The translations under genes and the position numbers were made by a program. The notes below the pieces were generated by a model. It saw nothing but the letters and a program-made list of their open reading frames with translations. It ran no database searches and was not told the DNA's origin. Positions 49,757 to 59,069 of a stretch of 64,000 nt of DNA are shown piece after piece (within the stretch, counting starts at the first letter, position 1; the number at the start of each line of letters is the position of its first letter). This DNA is from Pseudomonas avellanae BPIC 631 (lineage in GTDB: Bacteria; Pseudomonadota; Gammaproteobacteria; Pseudomonadales; Pseudomonadaceae). The stretch spans positions 1-64,000 of the forward strand of contig NZ_ATDK01000246.1 in NCBI RefSeq assembly GCF_000444135.1. The letters are read 5' to 3'.

Positions 49757-51058
49757 ATGAATGGCTCATCACCCCATAAAACTGCGTCCGCCCGATCCCG
49801 GGCCGGAGCAGTGTTTCGCGTCACATCAGGCAACTTCCTCGAACAATTCGATTTCTTCCTGTTCGGCTTCTACGCCACCCAAATCGCCTCGGCCTTCTTT
49901 CCCGCGACCAGCGAGTTCGCCTCGTTGATGATGACCTTTGCGGTCTTTGGCGCGGGTTTCCTGATGCGTCCCTTGGGGGCGGTGATTCTTGGCGCTTATA
50001 TAGACGACGTCGGCCGCCGCAAAGGCTTGATCGTGACCCTGTCGATCATGGCCAGTGGCACGCTGCTCATTGTGCTGGTGCCCGGCTACGCGACTATCGG
50101 GCTCTGGGCACCGGCGCTGGTCTTGCTGGGGCGTTTATTGCAGGGGTTCTCTGCCGGAGCCGAGCTGGGCGGGGTGTCGGTGTATCTGGCCGAGATGGCC
50201 ACGCCGGGTCGCAAAGGCTTTTACACCAGTTGGCAATCCGGTAGTCAGCAGGTGGCGATCGTTGTCGCGGCTGGGCTGGGTTACGCGCTCAACCAGTGGA
50301 TGGCCCCTGCGGCGGTGGCTGACTGGGGCTGGAGAATTCCATTCGCCATCGGTTGCCTGATCATCCCGTTCATTTTCCTGCTGCGTCGCAGCCTTCAGGA
50401 AACCGAAGAGTTCGCCACCCGCTCACACCGCCCGAGCATGCGGGAGGTCTTCGCAACGCTGCTGCAGAACTGGCGTGTGGTCATCGCCGGGATGCTGATG
50501 GTCGCGATGACGACTACCACGTTTTACCTGATCACCATCTATGCACCGACCTTTGGCAAAACCGTGCTGAACCTGAGTACCGCCGATGCTCTGCTGGTGA
50601 CCTTGCTGGTCGGTGTGTCCAATTTTATCTGGCTGCCCATCGGCGGCATGCTGAGCGACCGTTTCGGGCGCAAGCCGCTGCTGGTGGCAATGACCTTACT
50701 GACCATCATCAGTGCTTATCCGGCGCTGTCCTTTCTCGCTCAGGCCCCCAGCTTCGGCCACATGCTGGAGGTGCTGCTGTGGTTCTCGTGCCTTTACGGT
50801 TTGTACAACGGCGCTATGATCCCTGCGCTGACTGAAATCATGCCGGTGGAGGTTCGCGTTGCCGGTTTTTCTATGGCCTACAGCCTGGCGACCGCGGTTT
50901 TCGGTGGCTTCACTCCGGCCATCTCCACATGGCTGATCCACCTGACCGGCGACAAGGCTGCGCCTGCGTACTGGATGACTTTCGCTGCGCTGTGCGCCCT
51001 GGGCGCGACACTGGTGCTGTACCGGCACATTTCAGCTCGCCCGCAATTAGCCGTGTAA
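49757..51058 (+). CDS. MFS transporter, metabolite:H+ symporter type
   Basis: A 433-aa, 12-helix major facilitator. The hallmark loop between helices 2 and 3 ([14 protein letters not shown]), its repeat [14 protein letters not shown], and [15 protein letters not shown] place it in the metabolite:H+ symporter family, whose members (citrate CitA/CitH, tricarballylate TcuC, alpha-ketoglutarate) take up carboxylates. A tricarboxylate is the best guess. A ModA-like binding protein starts 9 bp after it, and a LysR regulator converges, so the three look like one uptake cassette. Confidence 0.85.
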   Translation: MNGSSPHKTASARSRAGAVFRVTSGNFLEQFDFFLFGFYATQIASAFFPATSEFASLMMTFAVFGAGFLMRPLGAVILGAYIDDVGRRKGLIVTLSIMASGTLLIVLVPGYATIGLWAPALVLLGRLLQGFSAGAELGGVSVYLAEMATPGRKGFYTSWQSGSQQVAIVVAAGLGYALNQWMAPAAVADWGWRIPFAIGCLIIPFIFLLRRSLQETEEFATRSHRPSMREVFATLLQNWRVVIAGMLMVAMTTTTFYLITIYAPTFGKTVLNLSTADALLVTLLVGVSNFIWLPIGGMLSDRFGRKPLLVAMTLLTIISAYPALSFLAQAPSFGHMLEVLLWFSCLYGLYNGAMIPALTEIMPVEVRVAGFSMAYSLATAVFGGFTPAISTWLIHLTGDKAAPAYWMTFAALCALGATLVLYRHISARPQLAV

Positions 51059-51073
51059 TCAAGGAACATGAAC

Positions 51074-51853
51074 ATGAAATCATCGCGTAAACATCAACTG
51101 GCTGTGCTTTTTCTGGGCTGCGTAGCAGTAAGCGCTGCAGCTCAGGCCGAACAACTCAAGGTCATGACGTCTGGCGGGTTTACCGCTGCGTACACGCTGC
51201 TCGGGCCGCAATATGCGGCGTCTTCCGGGGATTCACTGGACACCATTCTCGGCCCGTCGATGGGCAAAGCGCCTGAGGCGATTCCCAATCGTCTGGCCCG
51301 TGGCGAGCGTGCCGACGTAGTGATCATGGTCGGCTATGCGTTGGACGACCTGATCAAGCAGGGCAAGGTAGACCCCGCATCGCGTGTCGAGCTTGCCGAT
51401 TCGCGTATCGGAATGGTCGTGAAGCAGGGCGCTGCCAAGCCCGCTATCGGCACCGACAGCGAGCTGAAAGATACGCTGCTCAAGGCCAGGTCGGTCGCGT
51501 ATTCGGACAGCGCCAGTGGCGTGTACGTCGAAAAAGAGCTCTTTAAAAAGCTCGGCATTCAGCAAGAGCTCGCGCCCAAGAGCAAGATGATCGAGCGCAT
51601 TCCGGTGGCCTCGGTGGTTGCCAAAGGCGATTACGAAGTGGGCTTTCAGCAGGTTGCCGAGTTGCTGCCGGTTCCCGGCGTGACCTTCGTGGCGAAGATT
51701 CCCGAAGACGTTCAGTCGGTCACCCGCTACGCCGCAGGCATCCCGGTCAACGCCGAGCACCCGAAACAGGCGAAGGCTTTGCTCGATTACCTGGCATCCC
51801 CAAAGGCGCAGGCCACCGTGCAGGAAACCGGGCTGGACTCAGTTCCCCGCTGA
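51074..51853 (+). CDS. ModA-like periplasmic substrate-binding protein
   Basis: A 259-aa exported protein: signal peptide ending near AQA, then a type II periplasmic binding fold like molybdate-binding ModA (KVMTSGGFTAAYTLLGPQY, ADVVIMVGYALDDLIKQGKV, RIGMVVKQGA, VAYSDSASGVYVEKELF). No ABC permease or ATPase lies nearby; its partner is an MFS gene, so it may bind an organic acid rather than an oxyanion. I start at the ATG at 51074 with AAGGA 9 bp upstream; an ATG at 51068 is possible. Its last 15 bp overlap the convergent LysR gene. Confidence 0.75.
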   Translation: MKSSRKHQLAVLFLGCVAVSAAAQAEQLKVMTSGGFTAAYTLLGPQYAASSGDSLDTILGPSMGKAPEAIPNRLARGERADVVIMVGYALDDLIKQGKVDPASRVELADSRIGMVVKQGAAKPAIGTDSELKDTLLKARSVAYSDSASGVYVEKELFKKLGIQQELAPKSKMIERIPVASVVAKGDYEVGFQQVAELLPVPGVTFVAKIPEDVQSVTRYAAGIPVNAEHPKQAKALLDYLASPKAQATVQETGLDSVPR

Positions 51854-52747
51854 CCGGAACGGCATTTTCCTGACCAGTTGCTCCAGCTCCAGGGCCGCTG
51901 GTGTGAGCGTACGGCCGCGACGCTTGATCAAGCCGACGTTGCGGATCACCTCAGGTTCGACCAATGGGACGCTCACCAGAAACGGGTGAGCGGTCATTGG
52001 CATGGCAATCGAGGGTACCGCCGCCACGCCAAGTCCCGCTTCCACAAGACCGATCATCGTGGTCACGTGCCGGGTTTCGCAGATGCTTTCCTTGTGCGGT
52101 CTTGAGCGTGCCAGCGCCTGATCCAGCACCAGCCGGTTGCCCGAGGTGATGTCCAACGCGATGTAATCGTGGCTGTACATCTCTTCCCAACTGACACTTT
52201 CGCGAATCGCCAGCGGGTGATCCCGGCGGCACGCCATCACGTAACGCTCCTGCAAAAGCAGTTCAAAATCCACTTCCGGCGCCAGGTTGCCGCTGAAACT
52301 CACCCCGAAATCGGCTTCGCCAAGGGCAACGGCACTGTTGACCTCGTTGGCGCTGGCGTCCAGCACCTTGACCCTGATTTTCGGGTAATCCTCGCGAAAG
52401 GCGCTGATCACCTGCGGCATGAAGTAGTACGCCGCCGAGGGCACGCAAGCAATTGTGACGCTGCCCATCCGCGTGGAGCCGACTTCGCCGATCGTCATCA
52501 GCGCAATGTCCAGATCATCCAGTATGCGTTCAACCTGCGGCAGAAATGCGCGGCCTACAGTGGTCAGGCTGACCTTGCGTGTGGTGCGCTCGAACAGCTT
52601 CACATTCAGCGCCGATTCAAGTTTTTCTATGCGGCGGCTGAGCGCTGGCTGGGTGATCCGCACTGATTCCGCAGCCTTGCGAAAACTACCGTTTTCGACA
52701 ACGGCACGAAAGGCCTGGAGGTCGTTGAGATCAAAGTTGATGGACAT
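51839..52747 (-). CDS. LysR-family transcriptional regulator
   Basis: A 302-aa regulator: N-terminal winged helix-turn-helix (about 4-65, FRAVVENGSFRKAAESVRITQPALSRRIEKLE), linker helix and a substrate-binding domain (about 95-295). It converges on the MFS/ModA-like pair, its likely target by proximity, though LysR genes are usually divergent from theirs. The ATG at 52747 gives the normal N terminus (MSINFDLNDLQAF); no strong ribosome-binding site precedes it. Confidence 0.85.
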   Translation of the reverse strand: MSINFDLNDLQAFRAVVENGSFRKAAESVRITQPALSRRIEKLESALNVKLFERTTRKVSLTTVGRAFLPQVERILDDLDIALMTIGEVGSTRMGSVTIACVPSAAYYFMPQVISAFREDYPKIRVKVLDASANEVNSAVALGEADFGVSFSGNLAPEVDFELLLQERYVMACRRDHPLAIRESVSWEEMYSHDYIALDITSGNRLVLDQALARSRPHKESICETRHVTTMIGLVEAGLGVAAVPSIAMPMTAHPFLVSVPLVEPEVIRNVGLIKRRGRTLTPAALELEQLVRKMPFRSAGN

Positions 52748-52827
52748 TGCGTGGCCAGTGGATTGATAGGGTATGGAAATCAATGTATCCGATCGGGCCG
52801 GGCATACCTTGAGCGCTGCAGGCGTAA

Positions 52828-55098
52828 TCAGGTGGAGGGCGGATCGGTCAGGACAGCGTCGCGCTCATGAAGAACCAGTGCCTTTGCCAACGCAATGGCC
52901 CCCGGTATATCCAGCTGACTGGACGCGAACGACTTGATCAGCAACGATTTGGGCAGTGCCCAATCCCATTTTTCCCTGATCAGGTTTTTTACGTCTTTCA
53001 ACAGCGGCTCTACATCGTTGGCATCCAGCTCTGCAATCCTGCCCAGTGCCGCTAAAGCACTTTCCCGAGAGGCACCTATTTCAAGCACCAGCCCCGAGCC
53101 TGAGCACATCACCCCGGACTGATTGAGCAAAAGGCAAAGCGCATCATTGGTGTAATCACCCGCCCAGCTCAGCAGATAACTGGTCGAGGCTGATCCAGTC
53201 AGATACTGGTCTGCGAGCCCCAGCCTGTGGAATGTCTGGCGTGCCTCTTCGAGCAAGGCTTGCGCATTGGCATCGATGAACGGGCAGGGACTGCTCTCTG
53301 TCAGTACGGCGCGCATCTCTTGCCGTACGCGGTCATGAATTTTGGCCCCTAGGCCGTCGAATACGGGCGGCTCGCCGCCACGTGCAGGCATGACAACAAT
53401 GACTTTCTTTTCCAGGTCGACATCCAGTACCTGCCAGCGTCGGCCGCCAAATATGATTCGTTGGCCCAGGGTCAGCGGGCGGCTGACAGGAACGGATCCG
53501 AGCGGCTTGCCATCCCGGACCAGTCTGAACTCTTCATCGGTGGTAAATGCGCTGTAAAACTCATAGTGATTGACCAGCTTCTCACCAATTTCACCCGGTA
53601 GCAGCAGGCCCGAACTGTCCTGAACGATCAGTTTCTTTTCACCCAGAGCCTTGAGCAGGGTCATAAAGTCCGCTTTGTTGATGGCTGCAAATGTCCCGCT
53701 TGCGACCAGGCTAGTCCACAGCTCTGCTGCACTGGCACCACCTTGTTGAGCGATCATCGACAAGCACTGCTGTACCAGTGTCGAGGCGTGCAGGCCGTTC
53801 GCTCTGGGCGGTTCAAACCATTTTTCGATCAGCAACCGAATCATGGCGATTGTCTGCACGAGATCTTGCCGGAGTTGATCCGAAAGACCTGACTCAGGTG
53901 TCAGGGTGCTTTCCTGGCAATAGGCGCGCAGTGTTGCGGGCTCTCCCTCACGGCGTCCTGATCGACCCAGTCGCTGGCGCAGACTGGCGACCGAGGGAGG
54001 CGGTCCGATCTGGGCAACGGCTCTGATGTTGCCGATGTCGATACCCAGCTCAAGGGTTGTGGTACAGACCGCAGAGGCGGGCGGGGTGCCCGCTTTCAAG
54101 GCTCGCTCTGTGTCTTCACGCAAGTCTCTGGACAGGCTTCCATGGTGCGGCAGGAATTCATTGGGCAGACCATCGTTTTCACACAAACGACGCAATCTGT
54201 CGGCGTACCACTCCACCTTGTCGCGGCTGTTGGGGAAAATCAGATTGTTGCTGCCGCGCAAAACCTTGTACAGATGTGCCGCGATAGCGTGTCGGGTCCC
54301 GGACGCATCTTCCTCGTCATCGTCGTCTTTTGCTGTGGCCGCCTGCTCGCTTGCAAGGAGTTTTTTCAGCGGCAGCATCGTGTAGCCGCGTACCTGAACC
54401 TGTAAGTCCTGGCCCGACGCTCTAGAAATGATTTCATCCATGCGCCGGGTTTGTCCCGGGCGCAGGAACTCGCGGGCGAGCGCCATCTCCCCCAGGGTCG
54501 CAGACAGGCCTACACGCGGAAGTTTCCTGTTGGCAACGCTCTCGACGCGGTGCATCAGCGATTGCAGTTGCTTGCCGCGTTCGCTGCCGATGAACGCATG
54601 CAATTCGTCGATCACGATGTAACGAAGGTTTTGAAAAAGACCTGCCAGGGCCGAGCCACGGTTGACGAACAAGGCTTCCAGCGACTCTGGAGTAATAAGC
54701 AGAATGCCGCTGGGCGATTTAAGAAATTTATGCTTTTTGCTTGCTGATACATCGCCATGCCACCCGACGACCGGAATTTCCAGGCGTTCGCACAGACGCG
54801 TCAACCTGTCCCATTGGTCATTGATCAAGGCTTTTAGCGGGCTGATGTAAAGTACCGCGCCAGGCGGATCTGCGCTGTTGAGCAGGTTGGTCAGAATGGG
54901 CAGAAAGGCCGCTTCGGTTTTGCCCGCTGCCGTTGACGCCGCAATGATCACGTCGCGATCAGCCTCGATCAGTGCAGGGATAGCCCACTCCTGAGCATCC
55001 CTGAGCGAGGTCCAGCCTTGGGACCACACCCATTGCTGTACATCGGGGTGAAGCTGCTCGAACGCAGATGAGTCAGAGCTTGAAACTGGTGAGTTCAT
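52828..55098 (-). CDS. sngC: Lhr-like SF2 helicase, Shango SngC
   Basis: A 756-aa superfamily 2 DNA helicase. Motif I AASTAAGKTEA (53-63), motif Ia/II region with DELH (164-167), motif III SAT (199-201), then the second RecA domain with CTTTLELGIDIGN and motif VI RQRLGRSGRR; the C-terminal 300 residues follow the Lhr-type layout (winged helix and beta-rich part). Last gene of the three-gene operon; its start overlaps sngB by 26 bp. In Shango anti-phage systems the helicase is SngC. Alone it could be any Lhr-like or BREX-associated helicase; the neighbours decide the call. Confidence 0.83.
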   Translation of the reverse strand: MNSPVSSSDSSAFEQLHPDVQQWVWSQGWTSLRDAQEWAIPALIEADRDVIIAASTAAGKTEAAFLPILTNLLNSADPPGAVLYISPLKALINDQWDRLTRLCERLEIPVVGWHGDVSASKKHKFLKSPSGILLITPESLEALFVNRGSALAGLFQNLRYIVIDELHAFIGSERGKQLQSLMHRVESVANRKLPRVGLSATLGEMALAREFLRPGQTRRMDEIISRASGQDLQVQVRGYTMLPLKKLLASEQAATAKDDDDEEDASGTRHAIAAHLYKVLRGSNNLIFPNSRDKVEWYADRLRRLCENDGLPNEFLPHHGSLSRDLREDTERALKAGTPPASAVCTTTLELGIDIGNIRAVAQIGPPPSVASLRQRLGRSGRREGEPATLRAYCQESTLTPESGLSDQLRQDLVQTIAMIRLLIEKWFEPPRANGLHASTLVQQCLSMIAQQGGASAAELWTSLVASGTFAAINKADFMTLLKALGEKKLIVQDSSGLLLPGEIGEKLVNHYEFYSAFTTDEEFRLVRDGKPLGSVPVSRPLTLGQRIIFGGRRWQVLDVDLEKKVIVVMPARGGEPPVFDGLGAKIHDRVRQEMRAVLTESSPCPFIDANAQALLEEARQTFHRLGLADQYLTGSASTSYLLSWAGDYTNDALCLLLNQSGVMCSGSGLVLEIGASRESALAALGRIAELDANDVEPLLKDVKNLIREKWDWALPKSLLIKSFASSQLDIPGAIALAKALVLHERDAVLTDPPST

Positions 55099-56368
55099 CG
55101 TCGGCCTCTACGTTCAGGTCGTTCTGACCGCCATCGTCTCTAGCAATCTCCACGGCCCCCAGAAGCGTTCTCCAGTCTGCGCCCGGATTTTGTTCCAGGA
55201 CCGCCAGCAGGTTGATGAAAGCAGTAATGGTGGTCCGTGGCGTACGGAAGTAAGCCTCTCCCAGCCGTTGGCCACAGTGCTCGATGAAGACGGGGATCGC
55301 CTCATCCGGGAGCAGGTATTTTTCCGGATCGCCGTAGGCATAGACGTTGCGCAGATTCTGCAGGAGGACATAGAAGTCCTCGGGAGTCAGGCTGGTCAGA
55401 CGGATGACCGGGCCAGAAAGGTCGACATAACCTGTCTTGGCAAAGGTGTTTTCTGCCAGCCTGGACTGAAGGGCAGGGTAGCTGTACAAGCCTCGGCGCG
55501 TATCCATCAGAAATTCAGGCGTCCCCCCCAGCACAAAGCCCAACCCGTCTGTCGATCCTTGCAGCGAGTCGTTGAGAATGCGCAAAATCTGTTCGTAGTT
55601 CGCATTACGTGCCTGGGTATTGGCAAGCTTGTACAAATTGACCAGTTCGTCCAGGCACACCATAAGCCCGCCGAAGCCTGCCAGGCGCACGAATCGGGAC
55701 AGCAGCTTGAGCTGATCGTAAACGGACGCATCATCAACGCAGCTTCTTACGCCAAGTGCCGCACGCGCATCCGTCTTCGTAGTGAACTCGCCTCGTAGCC
55801 AGCGAATGGCGTCGGCTTTGAGCTTTTCGTTGCCTTCATCAAAGCCACGGCAGTAGGCGGCAATGACTTCGGCAAAATCATAACCGTTGACCATTTCGGT
55901 CAGTTCGGCGAGGTACTGACGGATCACCGTCTCGCTGTCGATACCCTTGCTCCGGGCTTCGGTTTTTGCCTGGGAAATGAATTTTTCCACAATGCCCTGA
56001 AGCGCACCGCCATCCGGCTTGGTGCGTGTGGACATGTTCTTGGCAAGTTCGGCGTAAAGCGAGCGCGCCTGGCCGCCCGAAGCGTGCAAACGCCGGTCGG
56101 GGTTGAGGTCGGCGTGCATGGTTACCAGCTTGCGCTCCATCGCAATGCCTCTGACCAGATTGAGGAAGAATGTCTTGCCTGCGCCGTACTCACCGATAAC
56201 GACGCGGAATGCGGAGCCACCCTCGGCCAGGCGGTCGACATCCTTTATAAGGGCGGCCAATTCACCAACCCGGCCCACTTGTATCAGGTGTTGTCCGACA
56301 CGAGGAACAACCCCTGCGCGCAGTGACTGAATGACCGCATCGCGATCCTTGGCTCGTATCGTGCTCAT
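55073..56368 (-). CDS. sngB: P-loop ATPase, Shango SngB
   Basis: A 431-aa ATPase of the BrxD-like family (BREX-type ATP-binding domain). Walker A GEYGAGKT (59-66), Walker B MVCLDE (236-241) and a sensor-like GFVLGGTPEF (about 277-286) are visible; the C-terminal third is helical. Such ATPases are thought to load or regulate a partner helicase, here the downstream SngC. It overlaps sngA by 4 bp (ATGA) and sngC by 26 bp, so the three are translated as a unit. Confidence 0.83.
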   Translation of the reverse strand: MSTIRAKDRDAVIQSLRAGVVPRVGQHLIQVGRVGELAALIKDVDRLAEGGSAFRVVIGEYGAGKTFFLNLVRGIAMERKLVTMHADLNPDRRLHASGGQARSLYAELAKNMSTRTKPDGGALQGIVEKFISQAKTEARSKGIDSETVIRQYLAELTEMVNGYDFAEVIAAYCRGFDEGNEKLKADAIRWLRGEFTTKTDARAALGVRSCVDDASVYDQLKLLSRFVRLAGFGGLMVCLDELVNLYKLANTQARNANYEQILRILNDSLQGSTDGLGFVLGGTPEFLMDTRRGLYSYPALQSRLAENTFAKTGYVDLSGPVIRLTSLTPEDFYVLLQNLRNVYAYGDPEKYLLPDEAIPVFIEHCGQRLGEAYFRTPRTTITAFINLLAVLEQNPGADWRTLLGAVEIARDDGGQNDLNVEADDELTSFKL

Positions 56369-59034
56369 AGGGTTAGCTCGCTTAAGATATCCGGGTTGAT
56401 TTCGATCGGGTCATCGCCCTCGGAAACCGGCATGTCGAACAGCTCGAATGCCATGTCGTTGATCTGCTCCAGTGCACCATCGAGCATCAGATCCATCGTG
56501 GCAGTTGCATTTTCCAGCGCCTGCCGAGTCCATGCGTTACGCGATACCAGCAGGCGGAGAAATGCCGAGTGTTCTGTATCGAGTCCGTAAAGATGCGTCT
56601 CGGCGTCGGAGGCATTTTGCGCGGTTGCTTCTGCGCTAATCTGTTCGTCTTCCTGATCGCCCTTGAAAACATTGGCCAGAAGTGCTGAAACCGCCGCTGT
56701 CTCGCGTTGTAACTGCACGACCTTGTGCATGTCCAGAACAATTCCGGAGCCCTGCTTTTTGCCGTCGGCTCCGGTTGAAGCCGGTAACGATCGGCGCGCA
56801 GAGATTATTCCGCCAGACGCGCTGGCCGCCGCCCCATGCAGATCGCTGTAAAGCGAAGTCGTATCGAGTTGCAGGGCTTTGTAGACGCGCTCCAGCAGCT
56901 TGACCTGCTGAGGGGTGACGGTTCCATCAGCCTGGGCAAGCTGAGCGAGAAAATAGCCGATAGTGCGCTTTTCATCGTGCTGCAGTGCAGCAATCCTCTT
57001 TTTAAGACTTGAAAGCGTGGGCGGCTGCAACCGTTGGAGTAACTGGTACGCCTTGAGACGTTTTCGATGTGTGACGGAAAAATGAGTCCACGAATCGATG
57101 TGCTGGTCGAGCAGCGCGCTCTGCGCCTGATTCGTTCCTCCTGACGCGGCTACTGACGTGGCGATATCCAGCGTGGTCAAGGCGACGCTGTAGTCTGTCG
57201 TTGCGCGCAGGGCCGGTTCATCAGGCTCCGTTTCAAACAGCACGACGTGCTCTTCTGTTTTCGCACGGCTGCCAGCCAGCACATCGGGTTCCATACCGAT
57301 GTTCAGGCCCTCCAGAACTCTTGCCAGCGCGGTTATCTGGTTGCGCGGCAGAGCGCCGTCAGACTTGAAACGTTGCGCCAGCTCGTTGAACGTCAATGCA
57401 ATTGCGTCAGAATCGACGTCTGATTGCAGTTTTTCCAGTTCGTGCTTCGCGTATTCAGGCCACAGGAATATCGGCAGCAGAAGCAAGCCTTCCAGTGCAT
57501 CGTATTTATCAGGGGTCTCGACGTTTCGGCCCACATAACGGCTGAATGGAGTGAGCAGCTCAGTGCATTCCTCAACGATGGGTTGCAGCTTTTTGCGAAT
57601 GCCTGACGTCACGCTTACATCAGGGAGATCACCTACAGGTATGGGCGGTACGTCGAGGTAGGGAGAGGACGCAGGGTAGGTAATCCTCAGTCTCGTTTTA
57701 TTGTTGAGTACTTTCAGACCGCCGGGGTAGCGTTGGGTATATTCCGCCTTGAACAGACGCTGAAACAAATCCGAGCACCTGACGATGGGTTTGCGCCTTG
57801 AAATATTCGGATCGGTCATGGCCCAGGCCAATGCCCAGCCGCTGTTCAACGGGTATTTGTCTTTGGCCATCTGGCCCAAGGCTACACGCGTCAAAGTCGG
57901 CATTTCATAGTTGCCGGCCGATTTCGTTGGCGGCTCGAGCAAGTACATACGCTCTGAAATAGCTGGCATGTCCAGGTGTTCAAGAAGCCTCAGTGCCTGA
58001 CTGCAAAACGACGCATGCTGGTAATAAAGGCTGATCAGACGCTCTATCTCGGCTTTTATCGCGATGCAGTCTTCTCGTGCCTCGGCGTCAGACTGAGTGT
58101 CGACGAGCAATCGACGTTCAAGGCCATGGAAAAACATGAAGACATAGCCGCTACCTGCTTTGGGGTCGCACCGACCACCTGCCAGCCATTGCAGATAGCC
58201 GCGACGTTCTTTTGGGTCTAGGTCATCGTAAGTCGACCAGTAGAACGTCAGTGTGGTGGCAAGATCGACGTGCGAAGTCGCTACTTTCAAGGATGTGTCA
58301 ATGAATGAAGGCTCTGACTGCCTGAATCTCGGATTTCTCGCCCCCGTGTAGACCATGCCGTCTGACAGCGTAATGCCGGCGACAGTGACGGGCTCCCCCG
58401 GACGTAGCCATCTGAGTTTATCGGTGTGAGCAGGCGCCTTCGGAATGCTGAAGGACCCGCTGTCAGGTGAGCCCTTAACGGTAAAGAACTCCAGGTTGAG
58501 AGTGGAGGAGGCCGGCTGCGGCGCAGCGGACACAGATTTCTGTACTGACGTGACCACATCACGCTGAGGTTGCGTGCCGCCAATCAGGTTGCTGGACGGT
58601 CTACTGAAACGCGCGTAGCGCCCTATGGCGAGGCTGGCGTAGTCACCGATGCCAAGAGCATGTGTCCGGACAGGGGACCGGCTGGGTACCACCCACCAGG
58701 GACGAAGCTCGACTGAAGCGTGCAAAGCGACCCATCGCGAGGTTTTCAGTGTCTGATTCGACAGCGGGTGTTTGGGTGGTTGCCGGTAGGCATTCGTCGC
58801 GAGCCCCGGCACCGTGCCGAATCTCGTCCGCGTGGAGCGGTGTGCTTCCAGCAAGATGGGTGGACGGTCGACTGGGTGCCATTGTCTCTTCCATGGTTCG
58901 TCGGCTTGCAAACCGGCAGTATCCACATTTTGTATGCGGGGGCCAAGCACGCGCATAGCGTGAGAGAAAGCTGAAATCAGCCAGGATGGGCTTGCGTTGG
59001 TGAGCGTGCGCTTACCAAACCCCAGAAACGACAA
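56365..59034 (-). CDS. sngA: TerB_N-TerB-TerB_C protein, Shango SngA
   Basis: Up to 889 aa. The conserved part runs from about residue 205: TerB_N (about 205-420, FFHGLERRLL and LISLYYQHAS), a helical middle, a TerB-like metal-binding domain (about 655-735, AQADGTVTPQQVKLLERVYKAL) and TerB_C (about 745-885). Shango SngA carries TerB-type domains, and the ATPase and helicase genes follow in the same order. The 5' end is doubtful: the frame begins with TTG (59034) inside the tRNA-Ser terminator; the first ATG is at 58956. Residues 40-125 read unnaturally, and a duplicated segment lies there in another frame, which suggests a frameshift (see findings). Domain identity is secure, the start is not. 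Confidence 0.78.
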   Translation of the reverse strand: MSFLGFGKRTLTNASPSWLISAFSHAMRVLGPRIQNVDTAGLQADEPWKRQWHPVDRPPILLEAHRSTRTRFGTVPGLATNAYRQPPKHPLSNQTLKTSRWVALHASVELRPWWVVPSRSPVRTHALGIGDYASLAIGRYARFSRPSSNLIGGTQPQRDVVTSVQKSVSAAPQPASSTLNLEFFTVKGSPDSGSFSIPKAPAHTDKLRWLRPGEPVTVAGITLSDGMVYTGARNPRFRQSEPSFIDTSLKVATSHVDLATTLTFYWSTYDDLDPKERRGYLQWLAGGRCDPKAGSGYVFMFFHGLERRLLVDTQSDAEAREDCIAIKAEIERLISLYYQHASFCSQALRLLEHLDMPAISERMYLLEPPTKSAGNYEMPTLTRVALGQMAKDKYPLNSGWALAWAMTDPNISRRKPIVRCSDLFQRLFKAEYTQRYPGGLKVLNNKTRLRITYPASSPYLDVPPIPVGDLPDVSVTSGIRKKLQPIVEECTELLTPFSRYVGRNVETPDKYDALEGLLLLPIFLWPEYAKHELEKLQSDVDSDAIALTFNELAQRFKSDGALPRNQITALARVLEGLNIGMEPDVLAGSRAKTEEHVVLFETEPDEPALRATTDYSVALTTLDIATSVAASGGTNQAQSALLDQHIDSWTHFSVTHRKRLKAYQLLQRLQPPTLSSLKKRIAALQHDEKRTIGYFLAQLAQADGTVTPQQVKLLERVYKALQLDTTSLYSDLHGAAASASGGIISARRSLPASTGADGKKQGSGIVLDMHKVVQLQRETAAVSALLANVFKGDQEDEQISAEATAQNASDAETHLYGLDTEHSAFLRLLVSRNAWTRQALENATATMDLMLDGALEQINDMAFELFDMPVSEGDDPIEINPDILSELTL
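58567..58756 (-). repeat. Diverged tandem duplication in sngA, copies in different frames
   Basis: Copy 1 (58679-58756) encodes LAMGRFARFSRASSLVGGTQP in a frame different from the main gene; copy 2 (58567-58650) encodes LAIGRYARFSRPSSNLIGGTQP in the main frame. The copies are 106 bp apart. Most mismatches fall every third base in this shared register, a sign that both once evolved as protein-coding in that register. Confidence 0.7.
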
Positions 59035-59060
59035 AGCCCTGAATAATCAGGGCTTTGCGC
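59033..59060 (-). terminator. Terminator of tRNA-Ser
   Basis: A perfect 10-bp stem AAAGCCCTGA / TCAGGGCTTT with an ATAA loop, about 14 bp after the tRNA 3' end on the minus strand. The open frame of sngA starts at its downstream edge, so sngA expression needs read-through or a promoter further inside. Confidence 0.75.
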
Positions 59061-59069
59061 TACCAAATA

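Noticed and set aside
58643..58894. 83-codon minus-strand frame within sngA
   Set aside because: Not a separate gene: its C-terminal part is copy 1 of the sngA duplication, so it is treated as evidence for a frameshift.
49327..59069. Integrase or tRNA-derived att direct repeat
   Set aside because: Looked for a second copy of the tRNA-Ser 3' end and for recombinase genes; neither is visible, so no mobile element is called.
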